From NCBI RefSeq assembly GCF_004362015.1, contig NZ_SNWW01000003.1:186001-250000 (forward strand): a stretch of DNA of 64,000 bases, given 5' to 3'. Positions 7,973 to 14,831 of the stretch are shown one piece after another. The notes under the pieces were generated by a model. The model searched no databases. It was not told the origin of the DNA and was given only the letters and a program-made list of their open reading frames with translations. The stretch comes from Flavobacterium chryseum. Its GTDB lineage: Bacteria; Bacteroidota; Bacteroidia; Flavobacteriales; Flavobacteriaceae. A program made the translations under genes and the position numbers. How positions within the stretch are numbered: position 1 is the first letter of the stretch; the number at the start of each line of letters is the position of its first letter.

Positions 7973-8689
7973 ATGAAATGTGTAATTATAGACGATGAAC
8001 CTTTAGCGGTTGAATTATTAGAAGATTTTGTTCGAAAAGTAGATTCACTAGAATTGGTTAGTACTTTTAATAATGCAATTGATGCAGTTTCATTTATCAA
8101 TCAAACCAATATCGATTTGATTTTTTTGGATATTCAGATGCCGCATTTTTCGGGAATTGAATTTTTAAATACTATCGAAAAGAAACCTTTAATTATTTTT
8201 ACCACAGCTTATTCTGATTATGCTGTTGAAGGTTTTAATCTTGGTGCTGTTGATTACTTGGTAAAGCCAATTCCATTTCATCGTTTTTTGAAATCCGTTG
8301 TGCGAGCGCAGCAAATTTTCAATCCGGCTTCGGCAATTCAGGCCATTTCTGAAAACACAACTGCTCCAGAATTAGAACAGGATTTTATGTTTGTAAGAGC
8401 AGAATATGAAAATGTAAAAATGAATTTTTCGGATATTTTATTTATCGAAGGCTTAAAAGATTATGTCAAAATTTATACTACAGATAATAAATTTACGCTG
8501 ACACTGATCAGCTTGATAAAATTAGAAAATTTACTTTCGAGCAAAGGATTTTCAAGAATTCACAGATCATATATCATCAATATAAAACATGTAAAATCAA
8601 TTCAGAAAAATAAAGTTTTGATTAGCGATAAACGAATTCCGATTAGTGAAAGTTATAAAAGTGCTTTCTTCGAAAGAATCAATTTATAG
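7973..8689 (+). CDS. LytTR-family response regulator
   Basis: This 238-residue regulator is made of a receiver domain and a LytTR DNA-binding domain. The receiver has the acidic pair Asp7/Asp8 (IIDDEP), phosphoacceptor Asp53 (IFLDIQMP), Thr78 and Lys98 (YLVKPI). The LytTR part, about residues 135-236, shows the usual strands (ILFIEGLKDYVKI, then FSRIHRSYIIN). It is the natural partner of the LytS kinase encoded two genes upstream and probably controls this locus. It has its own promoter box. It converges on the carbonic-anhydrase-like gene, with a strong hairpin in between. Confidence 0.93.
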   Translation: MKCVIIDDEPLAVELLEDFVRKVDSLELVSTFNNAIDAVSFINQTNIDLIFLDIQMPHFSGIEFLNTIEKKPLIIFTTAYSDYAVEGFNLGAVDYLVKPIPFHRFLKSVVRAQQIFNPASAIQAISENTTAPELEQDFMFVRAEYENVKMNFSDILFIEGLKDYVKIYTTDNKFTLTLISLIKLENLLSSKGFSRIHRSYIINIKHVKSIQKNKVLISDKRIPISESYKSAFFERINL

Positions 8690-8710
8690 TTTTGAAAGTT
8701 CCAAAATATA

Positions 8711-8755
8711 AATTCCAAATTCCAATAAAGCTTGAAACTATTGGAATTTGGAATT
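8711..8755. terminator. Perfect 17-bp palindrome, probable bidirectional terminator
   Basis: Bases 8711-8727 are the exact reverse complement of 8739-8755, with an 11-nt loop. The arms themselves contain a short direct repeat (ATTCCAA twice). It lies between two convergent genes and has T-runs on the plus side, so it can end transcripts from both directions. The arm is AT-rich and unlike the GC-capped terminators elsewhere in this window, so it may instead be a dispersed palindromic repeat. Confidence 0.7.
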
Positions 8756-8775
8756 TTCATTTTAGGATTTATAAT

Positions 8776-9294
8776 TTATTCTTCGTTTTTAAACCAGCCT
8801 GAATACATGACGTAATTGTTCGAAATACGTTCGATTTCACCCGCAAAATCAGATTGATCAATATCTTTTACTTTTTTGGCAGGAACACCGGCATAAATAC
8901 TTCCGGAAGTTACAACCGTATTTTGCGTTAAAACGGCTCCGGCTGCAACAATCGAATTACTTTCAATAACACAATTATCCATTACAATCGCTCCCATTCC
9001 TATTAAAACATTGTCATGAACCGTGCAGCCATGAACAATCGCATTATGCCCAATTGAAACATTATTGCCAATAATTGTGGGATGTTTTTGATACGTACAA
9101 TGAATAATGGCTCCGTCCTGAATATTAACTTTATTTCCTATTTTAATAAGGTGAACGTCGCCGCGAATTACAGCATTAAACCAAACACTGCAAGAATCTC
9201 CAAAAGTAACATCGCCTACAATAGTAGCATTTTCGGCTACATAACAATCTTCTGGAATTACCGGAGATTTTCCGTTTACAGATTTAATTAGCAT
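8776..9294 (-). CDS. Gamma-carbonic-anhydrase-like hexapeptide-repeat protein
   Basis: The 172-residue cytoplasmic protein is a left-handed beta-helix of hexapeptide repeats, as in the YrdA/PaaY/gamma-carbonic anhydrase group. The conserved RGD (residues 44-46) and three metal-binding histidines are present (His65 in IIHCTY; His83 and His88 in IGHNAIVHG). The fold forms trimers with a metal at each interface. Many members of this group have no measurable carbonic anhydrase activity, so the reaction is uncertain. It follows the PorP/SprF-like gene by 12 bp and is probably transcribed with it from 10384-10391. Confidence 0.9.
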   Translation of the reverse strand: MLIKSVNGKSPVIPEDCYVAENATIVGDVTFGDSCSVWFNAVIRGDVHLIKIGNKVNIQDGAIIHCTYQKHPTIIGNNVSIGHNAIVHGCTVHDNVLIGMGAIVMDNCVIESNSIVAAGAVLTQNTVVTSGSIYAGVPAKKVKDIDQSDFAGEIERISNNYVMYSGWFKNEE

Positions 9295-9306
9295 AATAAA
9301 AAGTAT

Positions 9307-10296
9307 TTAATTAATCGCTGGACAATTACAATCGTAACGTTCCTTTGTACAAAATAAATTGATTCCCAAAGTAATCTGATGATAACCACCAGTATCAAAT
9401 TTCACGTCTCCCGTAACTTGCGAGTAAGTATACGCAAACATAAAATTCTTGTAATTAACACCAATAATAGGTGTTATGTATTGTAGTTTTTGCGAAGCTA
9501 CACCGCTTCCGGCACTATATTGTGCACCGTCGAAACTTCTTCTATACGATAATGCAGCCCACAAACTTCCAAAGTCCATGTTTTTGTAAGCTTTTAAATT
9601 CACATCAATAGATTTTTCTTTCGTCTGATCAAATAACTGGAACAAAATAGAGGGTTCCCATGTAATATTTTCTCTTTTGCCAAAAACGTATCCGGCACTA
9701 AATAAGAACTTTCTCAAATTATCACTTTCATAATCTGTGTAGATTTCTCTTCTGGTTTCAAGAACGCCCTGAACCGTAGCATGAGCATAAAAATCCAGGT
9801 AATTGTATGATCCTCCAACATCAACATTGAAATAAGAATCTTTTTGAATCTGACCAAAAACAATTGGATCAAAAGTTCCTCCAAATTGTGTTTCGTCTAA
9901 CTGACTCTGAATTACGCCTCCGCTAATACCAAATGAAAGCTGATTTAAATCGACTTCATCTCTTGAAAACATAATATGATGAGCGTATGTAAGTTTAATT
10001 CCTTTTTCAGAATGGTACCCATTTTTATCGTTAAAGACAATAATTCCGGCACCAGATCTCTCTCCTATTCTACCGTTGAAACTTAACGTTTGAAGTGATG
10101 GCGCATCTTCCTGACCAAACCATTGCTTTCTCGCCGTTAGTCTGATCTTGGCACAATTCGCCGCGCCAGCCATCGAAGGATGAATTAAATAATAATTATC
10201 TGATAAATAATCTGAATAAACAGGAATACCTTCTTGAGAATAAGAAAAAAAGGAGGTCAATAAAAAAATCAATAAAAGCCTGATTCTAAATTCCAT
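9307..10296 (-). CDS. PorP/SprF family outer-membrane protein (orphan copy)
   Basis: The 329-residue protein has a signal peptide (cleavage near residue 20, before QEGIPV). It has the family opening with a short YLSDNYYLIHPSMAGA segment and KQWFG, then a 14- to 16-strand barrel pattern. PorP/SprF proteins are partners of type IX substrates with type B C-terminal domains, which they hold at the cell surface. This copy has no such substrate next to it; its downstream neighbour is the carbonic-anhydrase-like gene. The C-terminus is cysteine-rich (CTKERYDCNC). A 9-bp hairpin lies in its leader, and its promoter diverges from that of the Nfu gene. Confidence 0.88.
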   Translation of the reverse strand: MEFRIRLLLIFLLTSFFSYSQEGIPVYSDYLSDNYYLIHPSMAGAANCAKIRLTARKQWFGQEDAPSLQTLSFNGRIGERSGAGIIVFNDKNGYHSEKGIKLTYAHHIMFSRDEVDLNQLSFGISGGVIQSQLDETQFGGTFDPIVFGQIQKDSYFNVDVGGSYNYLDFYAHATVQGVLETRREIYTDYESDNLRKFLFSAGYVFGKRENITWEPSILFQLFDQTKEKSIDVNLKAYKNMDFGSLWAALSYRRSFDGAQYSAGSGVASQKLQYITPIIGVNYKNFMFAYTYSQVTGDVKFDTGGYHQITLGINLFCTKERYDCNCPAIN

Positions 10297-10324
10297 AAAG
10301 GCAATAATATTTAAAAATAGTGTT

Positions 10325-10362
10325 GACTCTTTTATTTTAATACGATTAATTTGAAAAGAGTC
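10325..10362 (-). promoter_or_regulatory. Hairpin in the leader of the orphan porP/sprF message
   Basis: A perfect 9-bp inverted repeat (10325-10333 with 10354-10362, 20-nt AT-rich loop) sits between the promoter box at 10384-10391 and the start codon at 10296. No T-run follows directly on the minus strand, so a regulatory or stabilising structure is more likely than a terminator. Confidence 0.4.
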
Positions 10363-10383
10363 TTAATTATTTTATTAAAAAAT

Positions 10384-10391
10384 CAAATATA
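10384..10391 (-). promoter_or_regulatory. -7 box (TATATTTG) of the orphan porP/sprF gene
   Basis: On the minus strand TATATTTG matches TAnnTTTG. The implied leader is about 83 nt and includes the hairpin at 10325-10362. The box is 24 bp from the divergent Nfu box. Confidence 0.5.
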
Positions 10392-10415
10392 GCCATTAGT
10401 AGAAAATAACTTTCT

Positions 10416-10423
10416 TAAATTTG
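10416..10423 (+). promoter_or_regulatory. -7 box (TAAATTTG) of the Nfu gene
   Basis: TAAATTTG matches TAnnTTTG and lies 16 bases before the ATG at 10440, giving a leader of about 11 nt. Confidence 0.55.
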
Positions 10424-10439
10424 TAAAAAATTACCACTC

Positions 10440-11339
10440 ATGACAAAAATCACTATAAGAGAAACTCAAAATCCGACTATCCTGAAGTTTGAATTTGAAG
10501 ATTTCATCACTCAAAACCGAAATTTTGAGTTCAAAAATATCGATGAAGCCCAATCATCCCCATTAGCACAACAATTATTTTATCTTCCATTTGTAAAAAC
10601 AGTTTATATTTCAGGAAATTTCATCGCTATCGAAAGATATAGTATTGTAGAATGGGATGATGTACAAGATGCTGTTTCTGAACAAATTGCAGCATTTGTA
10701 GATAAAGGTGGCGTTATCATTAAAATTGACGAAAATCAAGCTAAAAAGCAGCCAATTACGGTTTACGGAGAAACAACTCCCAATCCGTCAGCATTGAAAT
10801 TTGTAGTAAGCAGAATGTTAACCAGAAATCCGGTTGAATATAAAAATATCGATCAGACTGCTTCTTCTCCATTAGCGAAAGAGTTATTCAAATTTCCGTA
10901 TGTAAAAGAGGTTTTTATCGATGAAAATTATATTTCGGTAACAAAATATGACATCAACGATTGGCAGGAAATCACTTTAGAAGTTAGAACTTTCATCAAA
11001 CAATTTATTGAAAATGGCGGAACTGTTTTAGACGAAACTTTAATTGAAGTTGCAACAAAGAACGATGTTTCTAAAGATGAAAATTTTGACAAACTGGATG
11101 TCACTTCGCAACAAATTATCAATATTTTAGAAGAATATGTGAAACCGGCAGTTGCTGCAGATGGTGGAAATATTGCTTTTGACTCTTATAATGAAGAAGA
11201 TAAAACTGTAAAAGTTATTCTTCAAGGTGCTTGCAGCGGTTGTCCGTCATCTACTTTTACTTTAAAAAGCGGAATCGAAAATATGCTAAAAAGCATGTTG
11301 AACGATGAAGCTATTAAAGTAGAGGCTGTAAATGCATAA
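10440..11339 (+). CDS. NifU-like iron-sulfur carrier with duplicated Nfu N domain
   Basis: This 299-residue protein delivers or assembles Fe-S clusters in the cytoplasm. Two copies of the Nfu N-terminal domain lie at about residues 1-95 and 107-198; both have the T-x-NP-(S/T)-x-LKF start and a (A/S)SPLA-x-x-L(F) helix. The NifU C-terminal domain follows at about 222-298, with cluster ligands Cys265 and Cys268 in GACSGCPSS. Most Nfu proteins have one N domain, so the duplication is notable, although the C domain is complete. It is transcribed alone, divergent from the orphan porP/sprF, and ends in a clear terminator. Confidence 0.93.
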   Translation: MTKITIRETQNPTILKFEFEDFITQNRNFEFKNIDEAQSSPLAQQLFYLPFVKTVYISGNFIAIERYSIVEWDDVQDAVSEQIAAFVDKGGVIIKIDENQAKKQPITVYGETTPNPSALKFVVSRMLTRNPVEYKNIDQTASSPLAKELFKFPYVKEVFIDENYISVTKYDINDWQEITLEVRTFIKQFIENGGTVLDETLIEVATKNDVSKDENFDKLDVTSQQIINILEEYVKPAVAADGGNIAFDSYNEEDKTVKVILQGACSGCPSSTFTLKSGIENMLKSMLNDEAIKVEAVNA

Positions 11340-11360
11340 AAAACACATCATAAAAATATT

Positions 11361-11390
11361 AAAAGCGCTTCAAATGAGGCGCTTTTTTTT
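11361..11390 (+). terminator. Intrinsic terminator of the Nfu gene
   Basis: An 11-bp stem with one G-T pair (11361-11371 with 11376-11386) has a 4-nt loop and continues into a run of T. It starts 22 bp after the Nfu stop codon. Confidence 0.92.
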
Positions 11391-11497
11391 ATTTATGCAT
11401 ATCTGCGTAATTTTCAACAAATTATTTTAAATGCACGTTTTTCATATTCTCTAAATAGTTATATTGTGTTCTAAACTAATAACCAAAAACTAAAACT

Positions 11498-11893
11498 ATG
11501 GGACTATCTTCATTCTTTAAAAATTTATTTGGCTCGGCCAAAGAAACTACTACTGATTTGGCAAATAAAGCCGAAAACACTTTTGAACAAGCAAAAGAAG
11601 AAGCAGCTCCTCTTATTAATAAAGCAGAAGCTTTTGCCGAAGAAACTTTCGTTAAAGTTAAAGAAGCTGCAGAACCAATATTGGAGAGCGCTGTAGAATA
11701 TGCCAGCAAAGCAAAAGACATTGTAAGTGAATATGTTGAAAAAGCTTCTGATTCATTAAGCGATGTAATCGATTCTGCAAAAGAAAAAACTGCTGAAACA
11801 GAAACAGTGGTTTCACAAACGGTAGTTGATGCCAGCGAACAAACTAAAACAGCAACTGATGAAGCCGCTGATAATACCGCAGACAAGGAATAA
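11498..11893 (+). CDS. Small amphipathic Ala/Lys/Glu-rich protein (LEA/YtxH-like), unknown function
   Basis: The 131-residue protein starts with a short amphipathic segment (MGLSSFFKNLFG). It continues as charged helices rich in Ala, Lys, Glu and Thr with roughly 11-residue periodicity and no cysteine or tryptophan. That composition resembles late-embryogenesis-abundant, apolipoprotein-like or YtxH-type stress proteins, but I do not recognise a defined family. There is no signal peptide; the N-terminal segment could attach it to a membrane. The next gene is an MscS channel, which hints at an osmotic-stress role (inference). A 136-codon antisense ORF covers the same bases and I take it as a shadow. 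I found no good promoter box in front. Confidence 0.7.
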   Translation: MGLSSFFKNLFGSAKETTTDLANKAENTFEQAKEEAAPLINKAEAFAEETFVKVKEAAEPILESAVEYASKAKDIVSEYVEKASDSLSDVIDSAKEKTAETETVVSQTVVDASEQTKTATDEAADNTADKE

Positions 11894-11928
11894 AAAACTA
11901 CTTTTTTTCTTATAGAAATAAATATTTT

Positions 11929-11936
11929 TATATTTG
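11929..11936 (+). promoter_or_regulatory. -7 box (TATATTTG) upstream of the MscS gene
   Basis: TATATTTG matches TAnnTTTG, with transcription expected from about 11941. Oddly, an intrinsic terminator (11950-11976) lies between this box and the MscS start codon at 11987. Confidence 0.5.
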
Positions 11937-11949
11937 CACTTTTAATACC

Positions 11950-11976
11950 ACCTTCTCACTAGAGAAGGTTTTTTTA
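11950..11976 (+). terminator. Intrinsic terminator or leader attenuator before the MscS gene
   Basis: A perfect 8-bp stem (11950-11957 with 11962-11969, loop ACTA) is followed by about seven T. It can end the transcript of the small gene that stops at 11893. It also lies downstream of the promoter box at 11929-11936 and 10 bp before the MscS start, so it could act as an attenuator. Confidence 0.85.
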
Positions 11977-11986
11977 TTTAGATATA

Positions 11987-12799
11987 ATGGACATGAATTC
12001 TACACAACTCAGCAATTACGCGGCTCGATTTATCGAAGTATTGCTTGATTATTCGCCGAAATTAATTTCAGCAATCTTAATTTTATTTATTGGCTTATAT
12101 GCCATTAGATTAATCAACAGAATTATTAGAAAAGTCATGATTAAGAGAAATCTTGATCCTACTTTAACCAAATTTCTTGCTGATATTTTGTTATGGGCTT
12201 TACGCGTTTTATTGTTTGTTACGTTTATTTCAAAACTCGGAATTGAAACTTCTTCATTTGTTGCCATTTTAGGAGCAATGGGACTTGCTGTAGGCTTATC
12301 ATTGCAGGGTTCGCTTTCAAATTTCGCAGGCGGAATGCTGATTATTGTTTTTAAACCTTTTAAAGTGGGAGATACAATTGAAGCGCAAGGTGTTATAGCA
12401 ACAGTTTTAGAAATTCAAATTTTTGTTACTAAGATGCTTACTGGAAATAATCAGACTGTTTTTGTACCTAATGGAGCGTTATCTAACGGAACAATTATTA
12501 ATTACTCGATGCAGGGAGAAAGAAGGGCAGATTTGACTTTTGCCGTTTCTTATGATTCTGATATTAAAAAAGCAAAGGATATTCTTTTGGATGTTTTAAA
12601 CAAAAATCCTAAAGTTCTTAAAAATCCTGCTCCGGAGGTTTTTGTTAAAAACCTGACAGCAAGTTCTGTAGAATTTGCAGTGCGTCCGTGGGCAAAAAAT
12701 ATAAATTATGGAGCTGTTTTTTCTGACACTTTAGAGAATTGCAAAATGGCTTTAGATGAAGCTGGAATTGCTGTTCAGCCTTTTACACTTCAAAAATAA
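11987..12799 (+). CDS. Small-conductance mechanosensitive channel (MscS family)
   Basis: This 270-residue inner-membrane channel releases solutes on hypo-osmotic shock. There are three transmembrane segments at about residues 17-38, 60-82 and 87-115. The pore helix TM3 has the small-residue pattern GAMGLAVGLSLQGSLSNFAGG, followed by the MscS beta domain (FKPFKVGDTIE) and an alpha/beta C-terminal domain that ends near PFTLQK. The length is that of minimal MscS proteins. The start ATG at 11987 is followed by a second one at 11993; either could serve. The gene converges on tsaB with a 9-bp gap and no visible hairpin. Confidence 0.93.
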   Translation: MDMNSTQLSNYAARFIEVLLDYSPKLISAILILFIGLYAIRLINRIIRKVMIKRNLDPTLTKFLADILLWALRVLLFVTFISKLGIETSSFVAILGAMGLAVGLSLQGSLSNFAGGMLIIVFKPFKVGDTIEAQGVIATVLEIQIFVTKMLTGNNQTVFVPNGALSNGTIINYSMQGERRADLTFAVSYDSDIKKAKDILLDVLNKNPKVLKNPAPEVFVKNLTASSVEFAVRPWAKNINYGAVFSDTLENCKMALDEAGIAVQPFTLQK

Positions 12800-12808
12800 A
12801 AGAATAGA

Positions 12809-13480
12809 TTATTTTTTTGATGGAGGTGCCATCATAAAATCTTTTAAATAATACGGTTCAAAATAAGCGACATCTACAGTGTCGCTTTTTTGATATTTAT
12901 CAAAACTGATTTTACTCATTGCTGATGCTGAAGGGTATTTAATTTCTTCTAAAAATACAAAATTTTCCTTTGTCAAAACTGGCTGGCATTTTTCGGCGCA
13001 ATCGCCAACAAAATAAACAGTTTCATTTATATCCTTAAAAGAATTCTCATCAATGACTTCTGCCTGAATTGCTCTTTCTGTTTCTAAATCAGCATTAAAA
13101 ATGGCACTGTAAACTTCCATTCTTCTTGCATCGAGCATCGGAATAATTTTTCCGTCAGACACTTTGGCTTGCGATGCTAAAGTTTGCAAAGTATCTATAG
13201 CAATTAGCGGAATATTTAATGCGAAACATAATCCTTTTGCCGCTGAAACTCCAATTCGTAAACCTGTGTAAGAACCTGGTCCCTGACTTACTGCAATGGC
13301 AACTAAATCCTGAACGGTGATTCCGGCATCGGCAATTACTTCTTCGATAAAAACATGAAGTTTTTCTGCATGCGAATATCCTTCTTCTGCAATTTCTTTA
13401 CAGAGAATAGTTTCCCCGTTTTTTGCAATTGATACTGAACAATTTTTGGTTGCTGTTTCGATATTGAGAATAAAAGACAA
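12809..13480 (-). CDS. tsaB: tRNA threonylcarbamoyladenosine biosynthesis protein TsaB
   Basis: This 223-residue cytoplasmic ASKHA-fold protein partners TsaD in making t6A37 of ANN-decoding tRNAs. The N-terminal strand ILNIETATKNCSVSI, the SQGPGSYTGLRIG phosphate-loop region (about residues 66-78) and AAKGLCFALNIPL are diagnostic. It lacks the metal-binding histidines of TsaD, as expected. The start codon is TTG at 13480; no ATG or GTG lies nearby in frame and the protein aligns from this point. It lies 52 bp after the last export gene and may be read through from that operon, although the functions are unrelated. Confidence 0.93.
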   Translation of the reverse strand: MSFILNIETATKNCSVSIAKNGETILCKEIAEEGYSHAEKLHVFIEEVIADAGITVQDLVAIAVSQGPGSYTGLRIGVSAAKGLCFALNIPLIAIDTLQTLASQAKVSDGKIIPMLDARRMEVYSAIFNADLETERAIQAEVIDENSFKDINETVYFVGDCAEKCQPVLTKENFVFLEEIKYPSASAMSKISFDKYQKSDTVDVAYFEPYYLKDFMMAPPSKK

Positions 13481-13532
13481 TGTATTTATTTTTAAGATTA
13501 TTTATTGATGTCAGGACGAGCGACAATATGTG

Positions 13533-14825
13533 TTATTTCTTTGGAGTTTCCGCTTTTTTAAGCTTCACTTTATCACCGGAATTTAGTTCTTTAGAAACTG
13601 TTGTATAGGGTCCTGTAATAACAACATCTCCAGGTTTTAAGCCAGACATTACTTCGATATTTGTATCGTCCTGAATACCTGTTTTAATGATTGTGATTTT
13701 AGCTTTATCGCCCACTTTTACAAAAACGCATTCGAATTTTTTATCGCTTTTTGGATTTGCTTTTTTATCTTCGTTTGGATCTTCAACTTTAAAATCTTTT
13801 ACAGCAGTTGTATCTGATTTTACTACAACAGAGCTAATTGGTACTGCCAAAACATTCGTTTTTGTTTTTGTAATAATATCAACTGTAGCAGTCATTCCGG
13901 GTCTGAAAGGAGAGTATGCAGCTGGCTGTCCTTCTAATAAATCCTGATATGATTCTTTTAAAATACGCACTTTTACTTTAAAATTAGTTACCTGATCTGA
14001 GGTTAATGTTGTACTGGCAGAATTAGAAATACTTGTAACAGTACCTTTAAATTTCTTTTTTAAATAAGCATCAACTTCAACATTGGCTTCATCACCTATT
14101 TTAATTTTTACAATATCATTTTCGTTTACATCAACTTCAACCTCCATATTATTAAGATTGGCAACTCTCAAAAGTTCTGTTCCCGCCATTTGTTGCGTTC
14201 CTAAAACTCTTTCTCCTAATTCTACATTTAAAACTGAAATTGTTCCATCTGCAGGAGCATAAATTAAGGTACGCCCAAGATTGTCTTTTGCCTCTGTTAC
14301 AGATGCAGACGCGCTTTGAACGTTATAATAAGAGCTTTGTTTAGTAGCTTTTGCCACCTCAAAAGTAGCAATTGATTTATCCCAGTCTGATTTCGAGATT
14401 ACTCCTTTATCGTACAATGTTTTGTTACGCTCATAACTTGCCTTCGCTTCTTTATAGTTGGCTTCAGACTGCGTTAAACTCGCTTTTGTTCCTGATAAAT
14501 TTGCAACTGATCTGTCTAATCCTGAAGTATATAAATCCGGATTTATTTTTACCAATAAATCTCCTTTTTTAACAACCTGACCTTCTTTTACATTTAATGC
14601 AATAATTTCACCCGACACCATCGATGAAAGTTTTACTTCAATTTCCGGTTGAATTTTTCCTGTTGCTGAAACAGTTTCAACAATGGTCGAAGCCTCAACT
14701 TTTGAAATCTCTACTTCTTTTCCTTCATCCTTATTTCCTATTACTCCCGATTTTGAAAGACCAACTATAAATGCAATCAGAACAAGTGCACCGCCGACTA
14801 AGAAATAAACTGTTTTTTTTGACAT
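13533..14825 (-). CDS. Periplasmic adaptor (HlyD/MacA family) of a tripartite efflux pump, second copy
   Basis: The 430-residue protein has one N-terminal membrane anchor (residues 6-28) and the adaptor layout. A biotinyl-lipoyl half (VKLSSMVSGEIIALNVKEGQVVKKG) comes first, then a helical hairpin at about residues 95-180, the second lipoyl half (YAPADGTISVLNVELGERV) and beta-barrel and membrane-proximal domains. It bridges an inner-membrane permease to TolC. A lysine/aspartate-rich insert near residues 340-365 and a lysine-rich C-terminus set it apart from the first adaptor of the operon. It starts 6 bp after the TolC-like gene. The exported compound is unknown. Confidence 0.9.
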   Translation of the reverse strand: MSKKTVYFLVGGALVLIAFIVGLSKSGVIGNKDEGKEVEISKVEASTIVETVSATGKIQPEIEVKLSSMVSGEIIALNVKEGQVVKKGDLLVKINPDLYTSGLDRSVANLSGTKASLTQSEANYKEAKASYERNKTLYDKGVISKSDWDKSIATFEVAKATKQSSYYNVQSASASVTEAKDNLGRTLIYAPADGTISVLNVELGERVLGTQQMAGTELLRVANLNNMEVEVDVNENDIVKIKIGDEANVEVDAYLKKKFKGTVTSISNSASTTLTSDQVTNFKVKVRILKESYQDLLEGQPAAYSPFRPGMTATVDIITKTKTNVLAVPISSVVVKSDTTAVKDFKVEDPNEDKKANPKSDKKFECVFVKVGDKAKITIIKTGIQDDTNIEVMSGLKPGDVVITGPYTTVSKELNSGDKVKLKKAETPKK

Positions 14826-14831
14826 AGTAAA

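Noticed and set aside
11476..11886. A 136-codon minus-strand ORF opposite the LEA-like gene
   Set aside because: It is Ser/Ala-rich shadow coding with no family features; the plus-strand frame is followed by a terminator and has a plausible amphipathic product.
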